NCBI GenBank assembly: GCA_009711805.1
Contig: VEMX01000005.1
Span: 1-64,000 of the forward strand
Reading direction: 5' to 3'
Length of the DNA stretch: 64,000 nt
From: Balneolaceae bacterium
Lineage (GTDB): Bacteria > Bacteroidota > Rhodothermia > Balneolales > Balneolaceae
Within the stretch, counting starts at the first letter, position 1; each line of letters begins with the position of its first letter. Positions 6,724 to 17,400 of the stretch are shown here, piece after piece. The position numbers were made by a program, and so were the translations under genes. The notes under the pieces were generated by a model. It was not told where the DNA came from. It was given only the letters and a program-made list of their open reading frames with translations, and made no database searches.

Positions 6724-8303
6724 GCAAGAATAAACCTCTCATATTATTCGAAACCGAAGGGTCGTATCCCTATAGTGGAGGGGGGGTCTCAACCTGGTCG
6801 CATATTCTGTGTAACGAATTGATCGATGATATTGATTTCCAGATTTTAGCTATTACGGGGAATCCATATGTAGAAAGCCGCTACCGGATGTCCGCTAATA
6901 TCAAAAAAATAATTCATATTCCACTATGGGGGGTAGATGAACCCTCAGAATACTACGATGCCGACCATCCCTTTTCTTATCAGATTAGTAAAAAAGCACG
7001 TACCACTACTAAAACGATAAAAAAACTTTTTTTACCCCTGTTTAAAGATTTTGTTGATTGTGTATTTGATCCCTACCAGTCTCCCAGAAAGATTAGTGAT
7101 GTTATTTATGGCTTTTGGAGATACTTCCAGTTCTTCGATTATAAACTAACGATGCGGGAACCGGCTCTTTGGAAGCATTTTAAAGCCAGCCTGTTGAGCC
7201 GGGTTGAGGATAACCCGGAACTTGATATTGAAAATCCACGGGTTTTTGACATGACTTTTGGAATGAGGTGGTTTTACCATTTTCTAATGCCTTTAGCTAC
7301 TCCCGTATCTCCAAAAATTGATGTAACACATGCTACACTGGCGGGATTTCCCGCACTTTCATCTATAGCTGCAAAATATGAATATGGCACGCCAAGCTTG
7401 GTGACCGATCATGGGGTGTATATGCGGGAACGGCTTATAAATATCGGAAGGGCAGATATGCCTTTTTTTTCTAAAAAACTACTGGTCGATTTGTCTACAC
7501 TGGTAACGAGGGCCGTTTATTTTACGGCTGATCAAATTTCACCGGTTACAACGGCAAATCAGGAATGGGAAATGCGATTTGAAGCCCCGGAAGAAAAGAT
7601 TGTTCCCATTTACAATGGAGTAGATACCGATTTGTTTAAACCGACTCCCAAACCTGAATCCACGGCCAATCAGCCTACGGTTATTGCGGTAGCCCAGGTA
7701 TTTCCGCTGAAGGATATAGAAACGATGATACGGACAGCAAAGCTGGTGAAAGAGGAAATTCCTGATGTGCAGTTTATCATTTATGGCAGTCTGGATGTAG
7801 ATAAGGAATATGTTGAAGGGTGCAGAGCCTTGGTAAAGGAACTGCACCTGGAGGATACCTTTACCTTTGGCGGATTTCATAACCAGCCCAGCAAGATTTT
7901 TAATGAGGGGGATATCTCAATTCTTACTTCCATATCTGAAGGATTTCCCTATACCGTGATAGAATCGATGAGTTGCGGCCGCCCGGTAGTGGCTACTGAT
8001 GTGGGAGGGATAAAAGATGCTTTGGAAGGGTGTGGAATTCTATGTAAACCCAGAGCCCCTCAAAACATTGCAGACGGAGTGATTAAACTGCTTAATGATG
8101 ACAGTTTGCGGATCGAATTAGGAAAAAAAGCCCGCGATAAAGTACTCCTTACCTTTACAACAGAAAAATCAGTGGATGCTTATAAGGATACTTACATAAA
8201 ACTAACCGAGAAAGAACGGCAGCCCTTAAAGAATTCAGTAGAAGTAAAATCTGTGCTTAATGTAATTGCACATACAGAGGAGGAGCAAGTTGTCGCAGGT
8301 TGA
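6720..8303 (+). CDS. pelF: PelF-type exopolysaccharide glycosyltransferase
   Basis: A GT4 enzyme of 527 residues. The N-terminal EGSYPYSGGGVSTW glycine-rich loop, a large family-specific insert (~60-220) and the C-terminal donor site with EX7E (E407, E415) in SEGFPYTVIESMSCGRPVVATDVGG match PelF. In P. aeruginosa PelF is the soluble transferase that polymerises a partly de-N-acetylated GalNAc-rich polymer and acts with the PelG/D/E membrane complex. The start is TTG overlapping the previous stop. The pelG gene overlaps its 3' end by 14 bases. The last ~20 residues are a polar tail. Family assignment is firm; the identity of the sugar is inferred. Confidence 0.9.
   Translation: MSKNKPLILFETEGSYPYSGGGVSTWSHILCNELIDDIDFQILAITGNPYVESRYRMSANIKKIIHIPLWGVDEPSEYYDADHPFSYQISKKARTTTKTIKKLFLPLFKDFVDCVFDPYQSPRKISDVIYGFWRYFQFFDYKLTMREPALWKHFKASLLSRVEDNPELDIENPRVFDMTFGMRWFYHFLMPLATPVSPKIDVTHATLAGFPALSSIAAKYEYGTPSLVTDHGVYMRERLINIGRADMPFFSKKLLVDLSTLVTRAVYFTADQISPVTTANQEWEMRFEAPEEKIVPIYNGVDTDLFKPTPKPESTANQPTVIAVAQVFPLKDIETMIRTAKLVKEEIPDVQFIIYGSLDVDKEYVEGCRALVKELHLEDTFTFGGFHNQPSKIFNEGDISILTSISEGFPYTVIESMSCGRPVVATDVGGIKDALEGCGILCKPRAPQNIADGVIKLLNDDSLRIELGKKARDKVLLTFTTEKSVDAYKDTYIKLTEKERQPLKNSVEVKSVLNVIAHTEEEQVVAG
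8276..8285 (+). promoter_or_regulatory. strong ribosome binding site inside pelF, deciding the pelG start
   Basis: AGAGGAGGAG lies within the end of pelF, four bases before the TTG at 8290-8292. It argues for that TTG over the in-frame TTG at 8266. Confidence 0.65.
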
Positions 8304-9918
8304 ATTGAATCCCATACAACTCTCTCAGGAGGAAGCTTTAGAGCAGTTAACCAACAAGGTGCTGGAGTTGGTCGGTAATCCGGTAAGTACCTGGGCTGTA
8401 GCTGCCACCATAGAGTCGCTGGGAATAAGAGATGTGGATGCAAAAGAAGACTACGGATATGAGTCTGTTTTTGACTTAGCTGAATATGTATATAAAGAAG
8501 TGAAAAATCTCTCCCAGAGTAAGTTGGATATAGAGGAGGGAATCAGAAAATTCAAGATCGGGAGTTTTAGCCGAAGTGCCAAGATGTTTCTGAAGCACTA
8601 TTCAGCCGGCCTTATTTTTTCTATGCCTATGATCTCTCAGATTATAGCTATACTTATTTTTGAATATGCTCTGTGGGCCTGGTTTAACTTTAATGAAGCT
8701 CAGGCTACGGTAGTAGCTTTTGGTACAATTGTCGCTTTTGTAGTTACAGGTGGGTTTATACAAACACTGGGTCGGCTGGTTTCCCGATACAAAGGGGAAG
8801 GGAATATGTTTTTGGCCTCCAAAGCCACCGCAGAAGTAATGCGTATAGCCATTCCTGCAGTACTTTTGGTTGGAGCGGCCGTATTTATGTTAAATATTTT
8901 GCTTCCTTTCTATCCCCAAAGTATGGTTGCTTTGGCTATTATTTATATGGTACTTATTTCATTTTTATTGTTGTCATCTGCAGTGTTGTTTGCAACTCAA
9001 CAGCGTACCGTGATCTTGATTGGAATTTTGCTGGGGACAGCCGTTGTTATTATTTGCATGGATTTCCTGGGGATGGGAATCTATTTATCCCAGTGGTTAG
9101 GAATTTTATTCGGAACAGTTGTTATGACGGTGTACGGGGTTGTATACTTTCGTCTTAAGATAAAATCACTCAGGCAGGAGATTTCCCATCATACATTACC
9201 GGATAAGGAAGTAACTTACTATAATAGCTATCGATATTTCATCTATGGATTCTGTTATTTCCTTTTTCTGTTTATGGATCGCATAATAGCCTGGTCTGCC
9301 GGGCCTCCGCCTCCTGCTTATATTATCTGGTTCAACACCCCGTATGAGCTGGGCATGGACTGGGCCCTAATAAGCCTTGTGGTTACCATTGCAATGCTTG
9401 AGTTTAGTATCCATTCATTTTCGAAGAACCTTATTCCAGCGCAGAAAAAGGCAATGATAACTAAGATTAAGCTGTTCAACCGGCATTTTAGACAATTTTA
9501 TGTACGTCAGATATTACTTTTATTAGTAGTTGGTGGGATATCAATCATTTTAACATATTATGGAGTGTTGAGTCTGAAAATTTTTGAAGACAAAGTTCCT
9601 GAAATTCGAGACTTTTTTGCTAACCCGATGACCTTCCAGGTTTTTTGGATGGCAAGTATAGGCTATTTATTGTTAACCTATGGTTTACTCAATAGCTTGT
9701 TTTTTTTCACCCTTAACCGACCGGAATTTGTCATGTATTCTATGATTGGTTCCCTGTTGGTTAATTTTGTTGTAGGATACTTTTGCAGCCGTACTTTTGG
9801 CCTTGAGTATGCCACTATTGGTTTGATTGTTGGAGCTCTTACATTTTCATTATCCACAGGTATAATGGCACGCAAGTTCTTCAAAAATCTTGATTACTAT
9901 TATTACTCAGCATTTTGA
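8290..9918 (+). CDS. pelG: PelG-type polysaccharide inner-membrane transporter
   Basis: A protein of 542 residues from the TTG behind AGAGGAGGAG (an in-frame TTG at 8266 would add 8). A soluble helical N-terminal part (~1-95) is followed by about twelve hydrophobic segments, the pattern of PelG, a MATE/Wzx-like membrane protein of the Pel synthase complex. The stretch FMDRIIAWSAGPPPPAY and the following NTPYELGMDWALIS (near 320-360) are typical of the family. It would carry the growing chain across the inner membrane with PelF. It directly follows pelF (14-base overlap) and precedes the HD-GYP-like gene by 9 bases. Confidence 0.88.
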   Translation: MSQVELNPIQLSQEEALEQLTNKVLELVGNPVSTWAVAATIESLGIRDVDAKEDYGYESVFDLAEYVYKEVKNLSQSKLDIEEGIRKFKIGSFSRSAKMFLKHYSAGLIFSMPMISQIIAILIFEYALWAWFNFNEAQATVVAFGTIVAFVVTGGFIQTLGRLVSRYKGEGNMFLASKATAEVMRIAIPAVLLVGAAVFMLNILLPFYPQSMVALAIIYMVLISFLLLSSAVLFATQQRTVILIGILLGTAVVIICMDFLGMGIYLSQWLGILFGTVVMTVYGVVYFRLKIKSLRQEISHHTLPDKEVTYYNSYRYFIYGFCYFLFLFMDRIIAWSAGPPPPAYIIWFNTPYELGMDWALISLVVTIAMLEFSIHSFSKNLIPAQKKAMITKIKLFNRHFRQFYVRQILLLLVVGGISIILTYYGVLSLKIFEDKVPEIRDFFANPMTFQVFWMASIGYLLLTYGLLNSLFFFTLNRPEFVMYSMIGSLLVNFVVGYFCSRTFGLEYATIGLIVGALTFSLSTGIMARKFFKNLDYYYYSAF

Positions 9919-9927
9919 GGTATAAGC

Positions 9928-11553
9928 ATGATTAGAGATTTTAAACAATATTTTAGTACAGTTGGGAACAGGTTGAGTAAAGCCTTTTCGATGGAAGAGT
10001 TTGGCACAGAAGAAGAGCTCGAGTTTTGGTCTCTTTCTGCTGAGCATATGTCCCGAAGAGAACTCCCTGCATTTACCGATATCGCCAAGTGGATCGATCT
10101 GCTGTATAAAGCCCCCGTTCATTTTGTTTATCGATTTGAAGAAGACAAGTTAGTGCTCGACCGCCGGCACATTATCTCCGAGAATATCCTGAAAGGAGAG
10201 GATGGAGAGAAGATGCCGCATGAACAAACACCCCAGCAAAAAGAGTTTATCCACAATTTTGAGAGCCAGGTACAGAATATTGAAACTAAAATAGACTGGG
10301 ATGACGAGTTTAAAGAACATGGGATTTCTTCCCATGCCATTGGACAGTGTGAACATATCCCTCTGTATACCAAATCAGGAGACATTTGGGGAGTGTATTT
10401 TGTAGGGCCTTATATAAAATGTCCCGAGCAGGTAGTTGCCAAAATATCGATTATTGGACGCATTTTATCGTCATGGTTAATTCAGATCCAGGAACAAGAG
10501 AAAAGCCAAAACAAGGCTTACGACAAAAAAGTCAAGGAAATAACATCAGACCTGGGAACAGGGCAGTTAAATACTGAAGGCATAGCCAGGTTAACGATAC
10601 AATACATTATAAATGCACAGAATGCCGGTTCGGGGGCTATTGTTGAATATAGGGATGAGATGTTCAAGTTGATTACCTCGGCAGGTTTTGATGAAGGTTT
10701 TACGGCCTATTTTGATTCGGCTAAACAGGAATCTCTGTTTGAGGAATCCAACGGTAAATTTACACTTAGTGATACCGGGAAAGCATACTTTGAAATTCAA
10801 CAAGAGAATCTTCGTTTGCTTCCATTTGAAAGTGAGAAGGCCTCCGGTTTTGTGTTCCTCATAAAAGGAAATGGAAAAGAATTTTATAACATTGAACCTA
10901 TATTGGATGAAATAACCGCTTCTGTGGGACTTTTGCTGGACTATAGAGAAAACAATATTGAATTCTCCAATGAGTACCTCAATACCTATTACACTATGCT
11001 GCGGGCTATAGAAAAAAGCCGTGATAAAACAAAACATCACACCCCACGGATGATTGCTTTTGTACAACGCTTTGGAATGCTTTTTGGACTGGAAGCGGAT
11101 GAAATGGAGATCATTAAGAAAACAGCAAAATTACATGACATTGGCTATGTGGGGGCGGCTGGACTGGAATCGGGTAAGTCGATAGGAGGAGAGCTCACAC
11201 ACCCGGTTATAGGGGCTAATTTATTAGAACAGCTGCCCATTCACGAAGATATAATCAGTGGAGTCAGAACCCATCATGAGTGGGTTAATGGCAGCGGCAG
11301 TCCAAGGGGGGTTACCGGGGAAGAAATTTCATGGACCGGGAAAATTATAGGCGTATTCGAGTTTGTAATCGATTTTATTGAAAGTTACGAGCATGACGAT
11401 TCCAAAACCGCTGATGAATGGTCTAAAGTGCTGTCGAAAAGAATTATGGAGAGAGCCGATAAAGAGTTTGATATGGTATTGGTGCCTACGGTTATTCAAC
11501 TAATTCAAATGCTCGGATGGGAAGGTTGCGTTTCTTTAGGAGTTGAGGAATAA
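9928..11553 (+). CDS. GAF-GAF-HD-GYP-like protein in the place of PelD
   Basis: A soluble protein of 541 residues. Two GAF-like modules (~40-195 and ~215-345) are followed by an HD-GYP-like domain (~360-540). Visible HD residues are H370/H371 (HHTPRM), H403-D404 (KLHDIGYVG), a THP histidine, and H449-H450 in THHEWVNGSGSPRG. The GYP signature is degenerate (GSP), and the usual later Asp of the ADxYDA motif appears to be Glu (VFEFVID). HD-GYP proteins hydrolyse cyclic di-GMP, while PelD binds it through a GAF/GGDEF pair. Here the protein could be a receptor or a weak hydrolase. It is encoded between pelG and the GH114 gene. Its role is inference; the domain call is firm. Confidence 0.8.
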   Translation: MIRDFKQYFSTVGNRLSKAFSMEEFGTEEELEFWSLSAEHMSRRELPAFTDIAKWIDLLYKAPVHFVYRFEEDKLVLDRRHIISENILKGEDGEKMPHEQTPQQKEFIHNFESQVQNIETKIDWDDEFKEHGISSHAIGQCEHIPLYTKSGDIWGVYFVGPYIKCPEQVVAKISIIGRILSSWLIQIQEQEKSQNKAYDKKVKEITSDLGTGQLNTEGIARLTIQYIINAQNAGSGAIVEYRDEMFKLITSAGFDEGFTAYFDSAKQESLFEESNGKFTLSDTGKAYFEIQQENLRLLPFESEKASGFVFLIKGNGKEFYNIEPILDEITASVGLLLDYRENNIEFSNEYLNTYYTMLRAIEKSRDKTKHHTPRMIAFVQRFGMLFGLEADEMEIIKKTAKLHDIGYVGAAGLESGKSIGGELTHPVIGANLLEQLPIHEDIISGVRTHHEWVNGSGSPRGVTGEEISWTGKIIGVFEFVIDFIESYEHDDSKTADEWSKVLSKRIMERADKEFDMVLVPTVIQLIQMLGWEGCVSLGVEE

Positions 11554-12405
11554 ATGAAATCTCATGCCGTCACTCTTCTTTTATTGTTCCTGTTATCCGG
11601 TTGTAAGGCAACGGAAGAGGGAATAATGGACCTTTCCCAAAACACACCTTTTGGAGCTATATACGCCAAAACTACTCCATCCCAGGTTCAAAATTATAAT
11701 ATGGTTATTATCGAACCTGATCATTATACCAAGGCCGAAATTGATGCTTTAAAAGCAACCAATACCCGGGTTATAGGATATATCACCCTTGGAGAGGTAG
11801 ATAAAAGCAGATGGTATTTTCCCTTGCTCGAAGAACGGGGATTTGTAGGGATTAATGAAAACTGGGATAGTCCCTACCTGGATTTAGCCGATGACTCTAC
11901 CCGGGCTATTGTACTGGACAAGGTACTACCCGAAATTATGATTAAAGGGCTTGATGGTGTTTTTCTTGATACGGTGGATGCAGTATCTCCATATGGTGAA
12001 CGTTCACACCTCCAATCATATATGGTTCAACTTATTCAGGGGATCCGAAATCGTTACCCTAATACAACCATTATTCAAAATGCCGGATTCTTTTTGTTAG
12101 AGCAAACTGCTCCTTTGGTGGATGGAGTATTGATTGAAGACATAGCCACCAGCTACGATTTTGGAAAAAGAGAGTATATTTACAGAGACCAGGAAGACTA
12201 TCAGCAACGTCTTGATTACCTAAAGAAATACACTCTGGAATACGATTTACCATTTTTCATTATAGACTTTGCTGTTTCTCCGGAAAAACAAGCCCAGGTA
12301 CGCCAACGATTAGACTCTCTTAAATTACCTTATTTTATAAGCAATATAGGATTAACAAAACTACCTTCGAATACAAATAGAGTAGCTAATAAAATATCAA
12401 ACTAA
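11554..12405 (+). CDS. GH114 lipoprotein, PelA hydrolase-domain homologue
   Basis: A protein of 283 residues. A lipoprotein signal (LLSGC, C17) places it in the envelope. The rest is one GH114 (endo-alpha-1,4-polygalactosaminidase-type) TIM barrel. D139 in GLDGVFLDTVDA and E195 in DGVLIEDIATS fit the expected acidic active-site positions. In P. aeruginosa this domain is the N-terminal hydrolase of PelA, fused to a deacetylase. Here it is a separate gene, with the deacetylase two genes downstream. The ATG directly follows the TAA of the HD-GYP-like gene. It probably trims or releases the polymer in the periplasm. Confidence 0.88.
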   Translation: MKSHAVTLLLLFLLSGCKATEEGIMDLSQNTPFGAIYAKTTPSQVQNYNMVIIEPDHYTKAEIDALKATNTRVIGYITLGEVDKSRWYFPLLEERGFVGINENWDSPYLDLADDSTRAIVLDKVLPEIMIKGLDGVFLDTVDAVSPYGERSHLQSYMVQLIQGIRNRYPNTTIIQNAGFFLLEQTAPLVDGVLIEDIATSYDFGKREYIYRDQEDYQQRLDYLKKYTLEYDLPFFIIDFAVSPEKQAQVRQRLDSLKLPYFISNIGLTKLPSNTNRVANKISN

Positions 12406-12414
12406 GTCTAAATA

Positions 12415-14472
12415 ATGGATTATAGTATCCAGGTAATATTTGCTGCATTGAGGCTTACGCTGGTCTTCCTGTTACTTTTCGGGTGGCTGACTCCAAAGTT
12501 CCTCAAATATGCCGGCCAACAAAACGGTATAGATCGAATTGTATACTCTTGGGTAGGTTTAGGGGGCTTGTTGGTTATTTCAGTTTTTATACTTGTGCAG
12601 CTTCGTCTATATGATTTTATCAGCCTGATATTTGTATTGTTTTTACTGCCCGTTGTGTATTATCTAATTAGTGAGTATGCAAAAAAAAGAAATATCCGGA
12701 GAGTTTTTTTAGATGCAGAAAATAATATTCTCTATAGTCAGGTTCGGGTATTAGAAAACTTTAAAACCATTTCTCTTAAAGCGATAAAAGACCGCTACTA
12801 CACAAAACCAGAGTTTAAAGTATTCAATAAACCCTATCGGTTGTCTGCGGTTATTATAGCTGTATTTGGTGCTTTACTCAGAATGGTACCCGCTTTTAAA
12901 AATGCGTCTCCCTTCAGCCGAAGCTGGTATTTTGAACTGGATGCAATCAAAAACCTAAGTCTTCAAACCTATTTCGGCGAAACTGCAGCCCCTAAGGGAA
13001 TGCACTCCATCATTCATATTTTCAGTACCCTTACCCAGGTAAGCCCGGAGATGATACTCCACATAATGGGGTCGTTAACGAGTTTCTTTCTCACGGTAAT
13101 CATTTTTTGGGTTATCACAAACATCACTCATAAGAAGTATAGAATAGCTGCTTTATTCGGATGCGGGATATATGCACTTTTCCCGGTGTTATTTATGCCC
13201 ATTACCTTTGAGCTGCAGACAACATCCAGCTCACTTTCGCTGGCATTGTGTTTTGCAATACCCACCGTTGTCTTTTTTCTCCGGCTTATCAGGGAAGAGG
13301 ATGAAACCCCCTGGCTTTATCTTGTAATGGGGATTATGGCCACGGGCCTGGTAGACTTATTTGTTTTTATTATGGTTCTGTTCCCCATACTCGTCGTTTC
13401 ACTGGTTGCCATACGGATAATTAGCCGGTCCCGTAATTTCACAAAATCCGCATTAATTGTTCTTGTGTCCTGTGCCTTAACCATTATGCCGTACCTGCTC
13501 TACGTCTATTCTGTCGATCAGGACTTATTCGACTTTTTTAAATCCCAACTATTCGACAGTGGTGTTTTTAGTTTTTATCCTGATTTAATCCTGGATATAG
13601 AACTGTTAAGTATACTTTATATGGGCCTGGGACTGTTTTTAGTGACCATAAGCATGGTCAAATATTTCAAAATGGAAAATCCAGAAATAGAAGAAGAGTT
13701 TGTATTTATTATCCTATTCTGCATGGTCTCATTTATTTATACTCCTTATTTCAAATACGATTACATTTTAATAGACCCCGATCAATTAAACAGTTTTTAC
13801 AGTGTACTTATAGCCATTTTCTTTGGAATAACTTTTTATTCATTAATTAAGCTGGTGGAATGGCTTTTTAAGGTTTCCCATAAAGTTATGCATTATTTGT
13901 CGATAACTACGACAGTGGTACTGGCTGTTTCTGTCATTATTTTGCAAGGAGGCATAAAAACCAGTCGTGTACTCCCTCAAACATTACCAAATGGATTTTT
14001 TAACGCCTATTATAAGATCATATCCGAAAGAGTACCTTACACCTATGCTACGGTAGGTCCCGAGTTAGACAGGATACTTTCGAAAAACCGACACTTTTTT
14101 ATGAATTATGACTTCTTTTTAAATAACTATGGTGTCATCGACTCCCTGTACCAGCAATACCTGACAGTACCTGATGTACAGCGAGAAAACAAAGATGTAC
14201 CCCCGGCAAGTATCTTTTTGTTTGTTGAAAAACCGCCATATGGAACCATTCAACAAGGTATTTTGTATGATTCCCCCGATGTAATGCGTGATATTGAACA
14301 ATGGCTCAATTCATTTAAACTTATGGAAAACCGAGTACTTAAGGTTTATTATGAAGATGAAAATGCACGAATTTATGAGATTGTGAACAGAGATGGCGAA
14401 TCAGACATTCAAGGTATTTTGCTAAATATGTATCCTGATGAGGAAGAGCGTGCGTCAAATATATTTGAGTAG
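12415..14472 (+). CDS. large polytopic membrane protein of the pel-like locus, unknown function
   Basis: A protein of 685 residues with roughly 12-14 hydrophobic segments and few catalytic clues. A polar stretch at ~105-135 is cytoplasmic-looking. FSRSWYFELDAIKNL and PKGMHSIIHIFSTL (~165-200) form an extracytoplasmic-looking loop after TM4, and a soluble C-terminal domain occupies ~520-685. The layout resembles GT-C glycosyltransferases or oligosaccharide membrane enzymes, but I see no DxD-type motif I would rely on. It occupies the place of PelE, which is much smaller with two membrane segments. The 3' end overlaps the next gene by 35 bases, implying translational coupling. Function unknown. 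Confidence 0.75.
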   Translation: MDYSIQVIFAALRLTLVFLLLFGWLTPKFLKYAGQQNGIDRIVYSWVGLGGLLVISVFILVQLRLYDFISLIFVLFLLPVVYYLISEYAKKRNIRRVFLDAENNILYSQVRVLENFKTISLKAIKDRYYTKPEFKVFNKPYRLSAVIIAVFGALLRMVPAFKNASPFSRSWYFELDAIKNLSLQTYFGETAAPKGMHSIIHIFSTLTQVSPEMILHIMGSLTSFFLTVIIFWVITNITHKKYRIAALFGCGIYALFPVLFMPITFELQTTSSSLSLALCFAIPTVVFFLRLIREEDETPWLYLVMGIMATGLVDLFVFIMVLFPILVVSLVAIRIISRSRNFTKSALIVLVSCALTIMPYLLYVYSVDQDLFDFFKSQLFDSGVFSFYPDLILDIELLSILYMGLGLFLVTISMVKYFKMENPEIEEEFVFIILFCMVSFIYTPYFKYDYILIDPDQLNSFYSVLIAIFFGITFYSLIKLVEWLFKVSHKVMHYLSITTTVVLAVSVIILQGGIKTSRVLPQTLPNGFFNAYYKIISERVPYTYATVGPELDRILSKNRHFFMNYDFFLNNYGVIDSLYQQYLTVPDVQRENKDVPPASIFLFVEKPPYGTIQQGILYDSPDVMRDIEQWLNSFKLMENRVLKVYYEDENARIYEIVNRDGESDIQGILLNMYPDEEERASNIFE

Positions 14473-17400
14473 TTTAGTCCTATTCATGGCCGGTTTGGTT
14501 TTAATAACCAGCTGCAGTGAGTTTTCCAATTCAGATAATGTCGATTTGGGTAAAATCACTGAACAGGAGCCCTATGTTTTACTGATTAAGCACCGCGAAG
14601 ACGATTACAGTACGGAGGTTTCAAACCAAATAAGCCGGTCACTTGAGTATGCCAAACTTCCTTTCAGGACTCTTGATTTAGGTTTAATATCCGAAAAGAT
14701 AGAAATACCTTCCCGAACACGAAGTATTATCATAACTACTTATCTTGCTAATGAACTTACCAACAGTGAATTAGAACGGTTACTTGCCTTTGTTACTGAA
14801 GGGAATTCTATTGTTTTTACAACTCCTGTTACCTACGACAATATGGTGTATTTCCAGGGCATTGATCCTGACTCTGACTACGCCGTTGACAGTACCGCAC
14901 AAGGCGTATATTTCGATGAAAATATTCTTCCCGGTTTTCAGGGAAAGCAATTTTTTACAAAACAAGGTTCATTTCATAATGGCTATAAGAGGAATGTATT
15001 TCATGAGGATCTAAAAGTGTTAGCCTCCTCGGCCAATGAAAAAGAGATGCCTTTTATTCTTTCCAATGAAATAGGTTTAGGCGAAGTTATTACCTTTAAT
15101 TCGAATGCAATGGGGGATAAGCTATACCGGAGCTTAATTTTTTCCACTATCCTTCGGGGCTTACCCGGACTTCCATATAGTGTCGCAAATGTGAGCACAA
15201 TTTTCCTGGATGATTTTCCAGCCCCACTCTACAACAAGATGCTTCCCCCTATTGATAAAGAGTATAATGACACACATGCCCAGTTTGTTGCTAAAACCTG
15301 GTGGCCCGATATGAAAGCCTTTGCTGATACTTTTAACATCGATTATTCGGCTATGACGGCTTTTAATTATAATGCCAACGTAGTGCCACCATTCGATTTT
15401 TTTGAGTGGCAATCAGGAAGCATTGAGGAAGATGGAGAAACATTCAAGGGAAGCATTTACATAGCACATGATATTCTTGATTCACGGCACGAACTTGCGT
15501 TTCATGGCTATAACCACTTTTCTCTGCAAAACGAAGATTGGCAGAATATTAACTTTATGATTTCTGCCCTGCAGGCTGCCAGAAAAAGATGGCGAATCGA
15601 TAATATGGGGTCGCTTCCTACAAATTATGTACCTCCAACCAATATGATTGATTCTACCGGGGTTCAGGCTGTAGCAAAAGGAATGCCCAGTATAAAATAT
15701 ATGAGTTCTCTTTATCTGGGTGAGGTAGAAGCCGGTGGGGGGCGTGAGTTTGGCCCCGAACCATATGCGCCAGGTAAAATATTTGACTATCCCAGAATTA
15801 CCAGTGGCTTTACAATGAACGAAAATTCTCTTTTCGACCAACTTAGTCTTCAGCTTTTAACCGGCATATGGACTCATTTCATTCATCCGGATGATGTGTT
15901 CCAGGTTGAACAGCGGGAAGAAGATCATTTTACCAGCCGAAACCCTTTAAAATTGGGATGGAAATCTGATCCGGACTATGGATACGGTTTATATCATTTG
16001 TTGAGAAAACGAATCTTGTATACCAATGAACAATATCCTCTCAGCAAGTATATTACTGCCACGGAGGGCAGTAAATATGCCCAGGATTGGACAAACCGTA
16101 TAAGCCTCTATTTAACCGATGGGAACTTTTTTACCCTCCAGAGTATCACAAGGCCCAATTATATACCCAAAAGTGTACATACCGAAAATCATTGGTTTAT
16201 GTATGTAAAAAAATCTCAGGTATCAGAGGCTGAACCTTTTCTTGAGACTCAGAAACTAAATTATGTTCGTACTGAAATATGGGATGGATATCTGTATCAG
16301 TTTCATACAGAAAGGAATTCATTGACCTTTCCGGTATTGGATAATGTACTCTTTTACGATGAACAGTTTGTAGAACAATTAGTACAGAACGAAATTGCGA
16401 ATTACCGGGCATATCTGTTACCTCCAACTTATGCAGGCGAGGTGGAAGAATGGAGAGATACCCGTTTGGAAGATGCTTTAGAAACACTCAGGAAAAAGCC
16501 GAATAGTCTGCAGGCACAGAACGAAGTAATAGCACTCAGTATAGAATTTAGTCAGGTAGACCGGGCAATTTCTATTGTTGAAGAAAGAATAAAAAACAGT
16601 ACTCAAATAAAAGAGGCTGATATAGATAGTTTGATCATGTATTACGGATGGGAGGGAGCCCAGGCCCAGGCTGAAATTTTCCTGGAGGAACTATGGGATA
16701 AATATGAGAATAAAAAGGTACTGGATGTTAAAAATCAGGCTGTTGAAGAATTGGGGCTGTATGGGGATGATTTTGATAAACGATGGATGAAGAGAAGGCT
16801 GGATCTGAATCCCGGGGACAGGGATTTGCTTTTTTCTTACACTCAAAGAATAGAAAGTGAGGAAAGCTGGCCCAAAGTAAAACAGAATTTATTGCAGTTG
16901 ATTAAAGAGAATCCTCATTCCGATTCTTTATATGCCTATACCATCCAGAGATCTATTTATTATGAAAGCCCCGATAGTACGTTGGCACTGTTAGAACGAT
17001 TTCCAAGAAGCGCATATCCTCAGCTGCAAGAGTTTGCCTCAAATTTTTCACTCTTGTATGCCTATGACTTAGGAAATCTAAACAGGGCTTTATACTGGGC
17101 TGGAAAGGCTTCTGATTTTGATGATACCATTATACTTGGATGGTTAGGTGAACTGAAGTTGTATGCACAATATCTTGAACTGGCTGATCAAATATTAGAG
17201 GAAAATCCCAATGATTCTAAGCTGAGAAGCAGGATAGGAAGTCAACTTTTTTATCAAGGGTTTCAGGAAAAATCTTATACCATTTTATATCCAATCTTCC
17301 AGGCAAATAAAGAGGCGGGTACACAGGCTGATACGCTTATTACTGAAGAAATTGGTTTCATGGATTATGAACGCAAAAAAGAATTTTACCGAAGATATCC

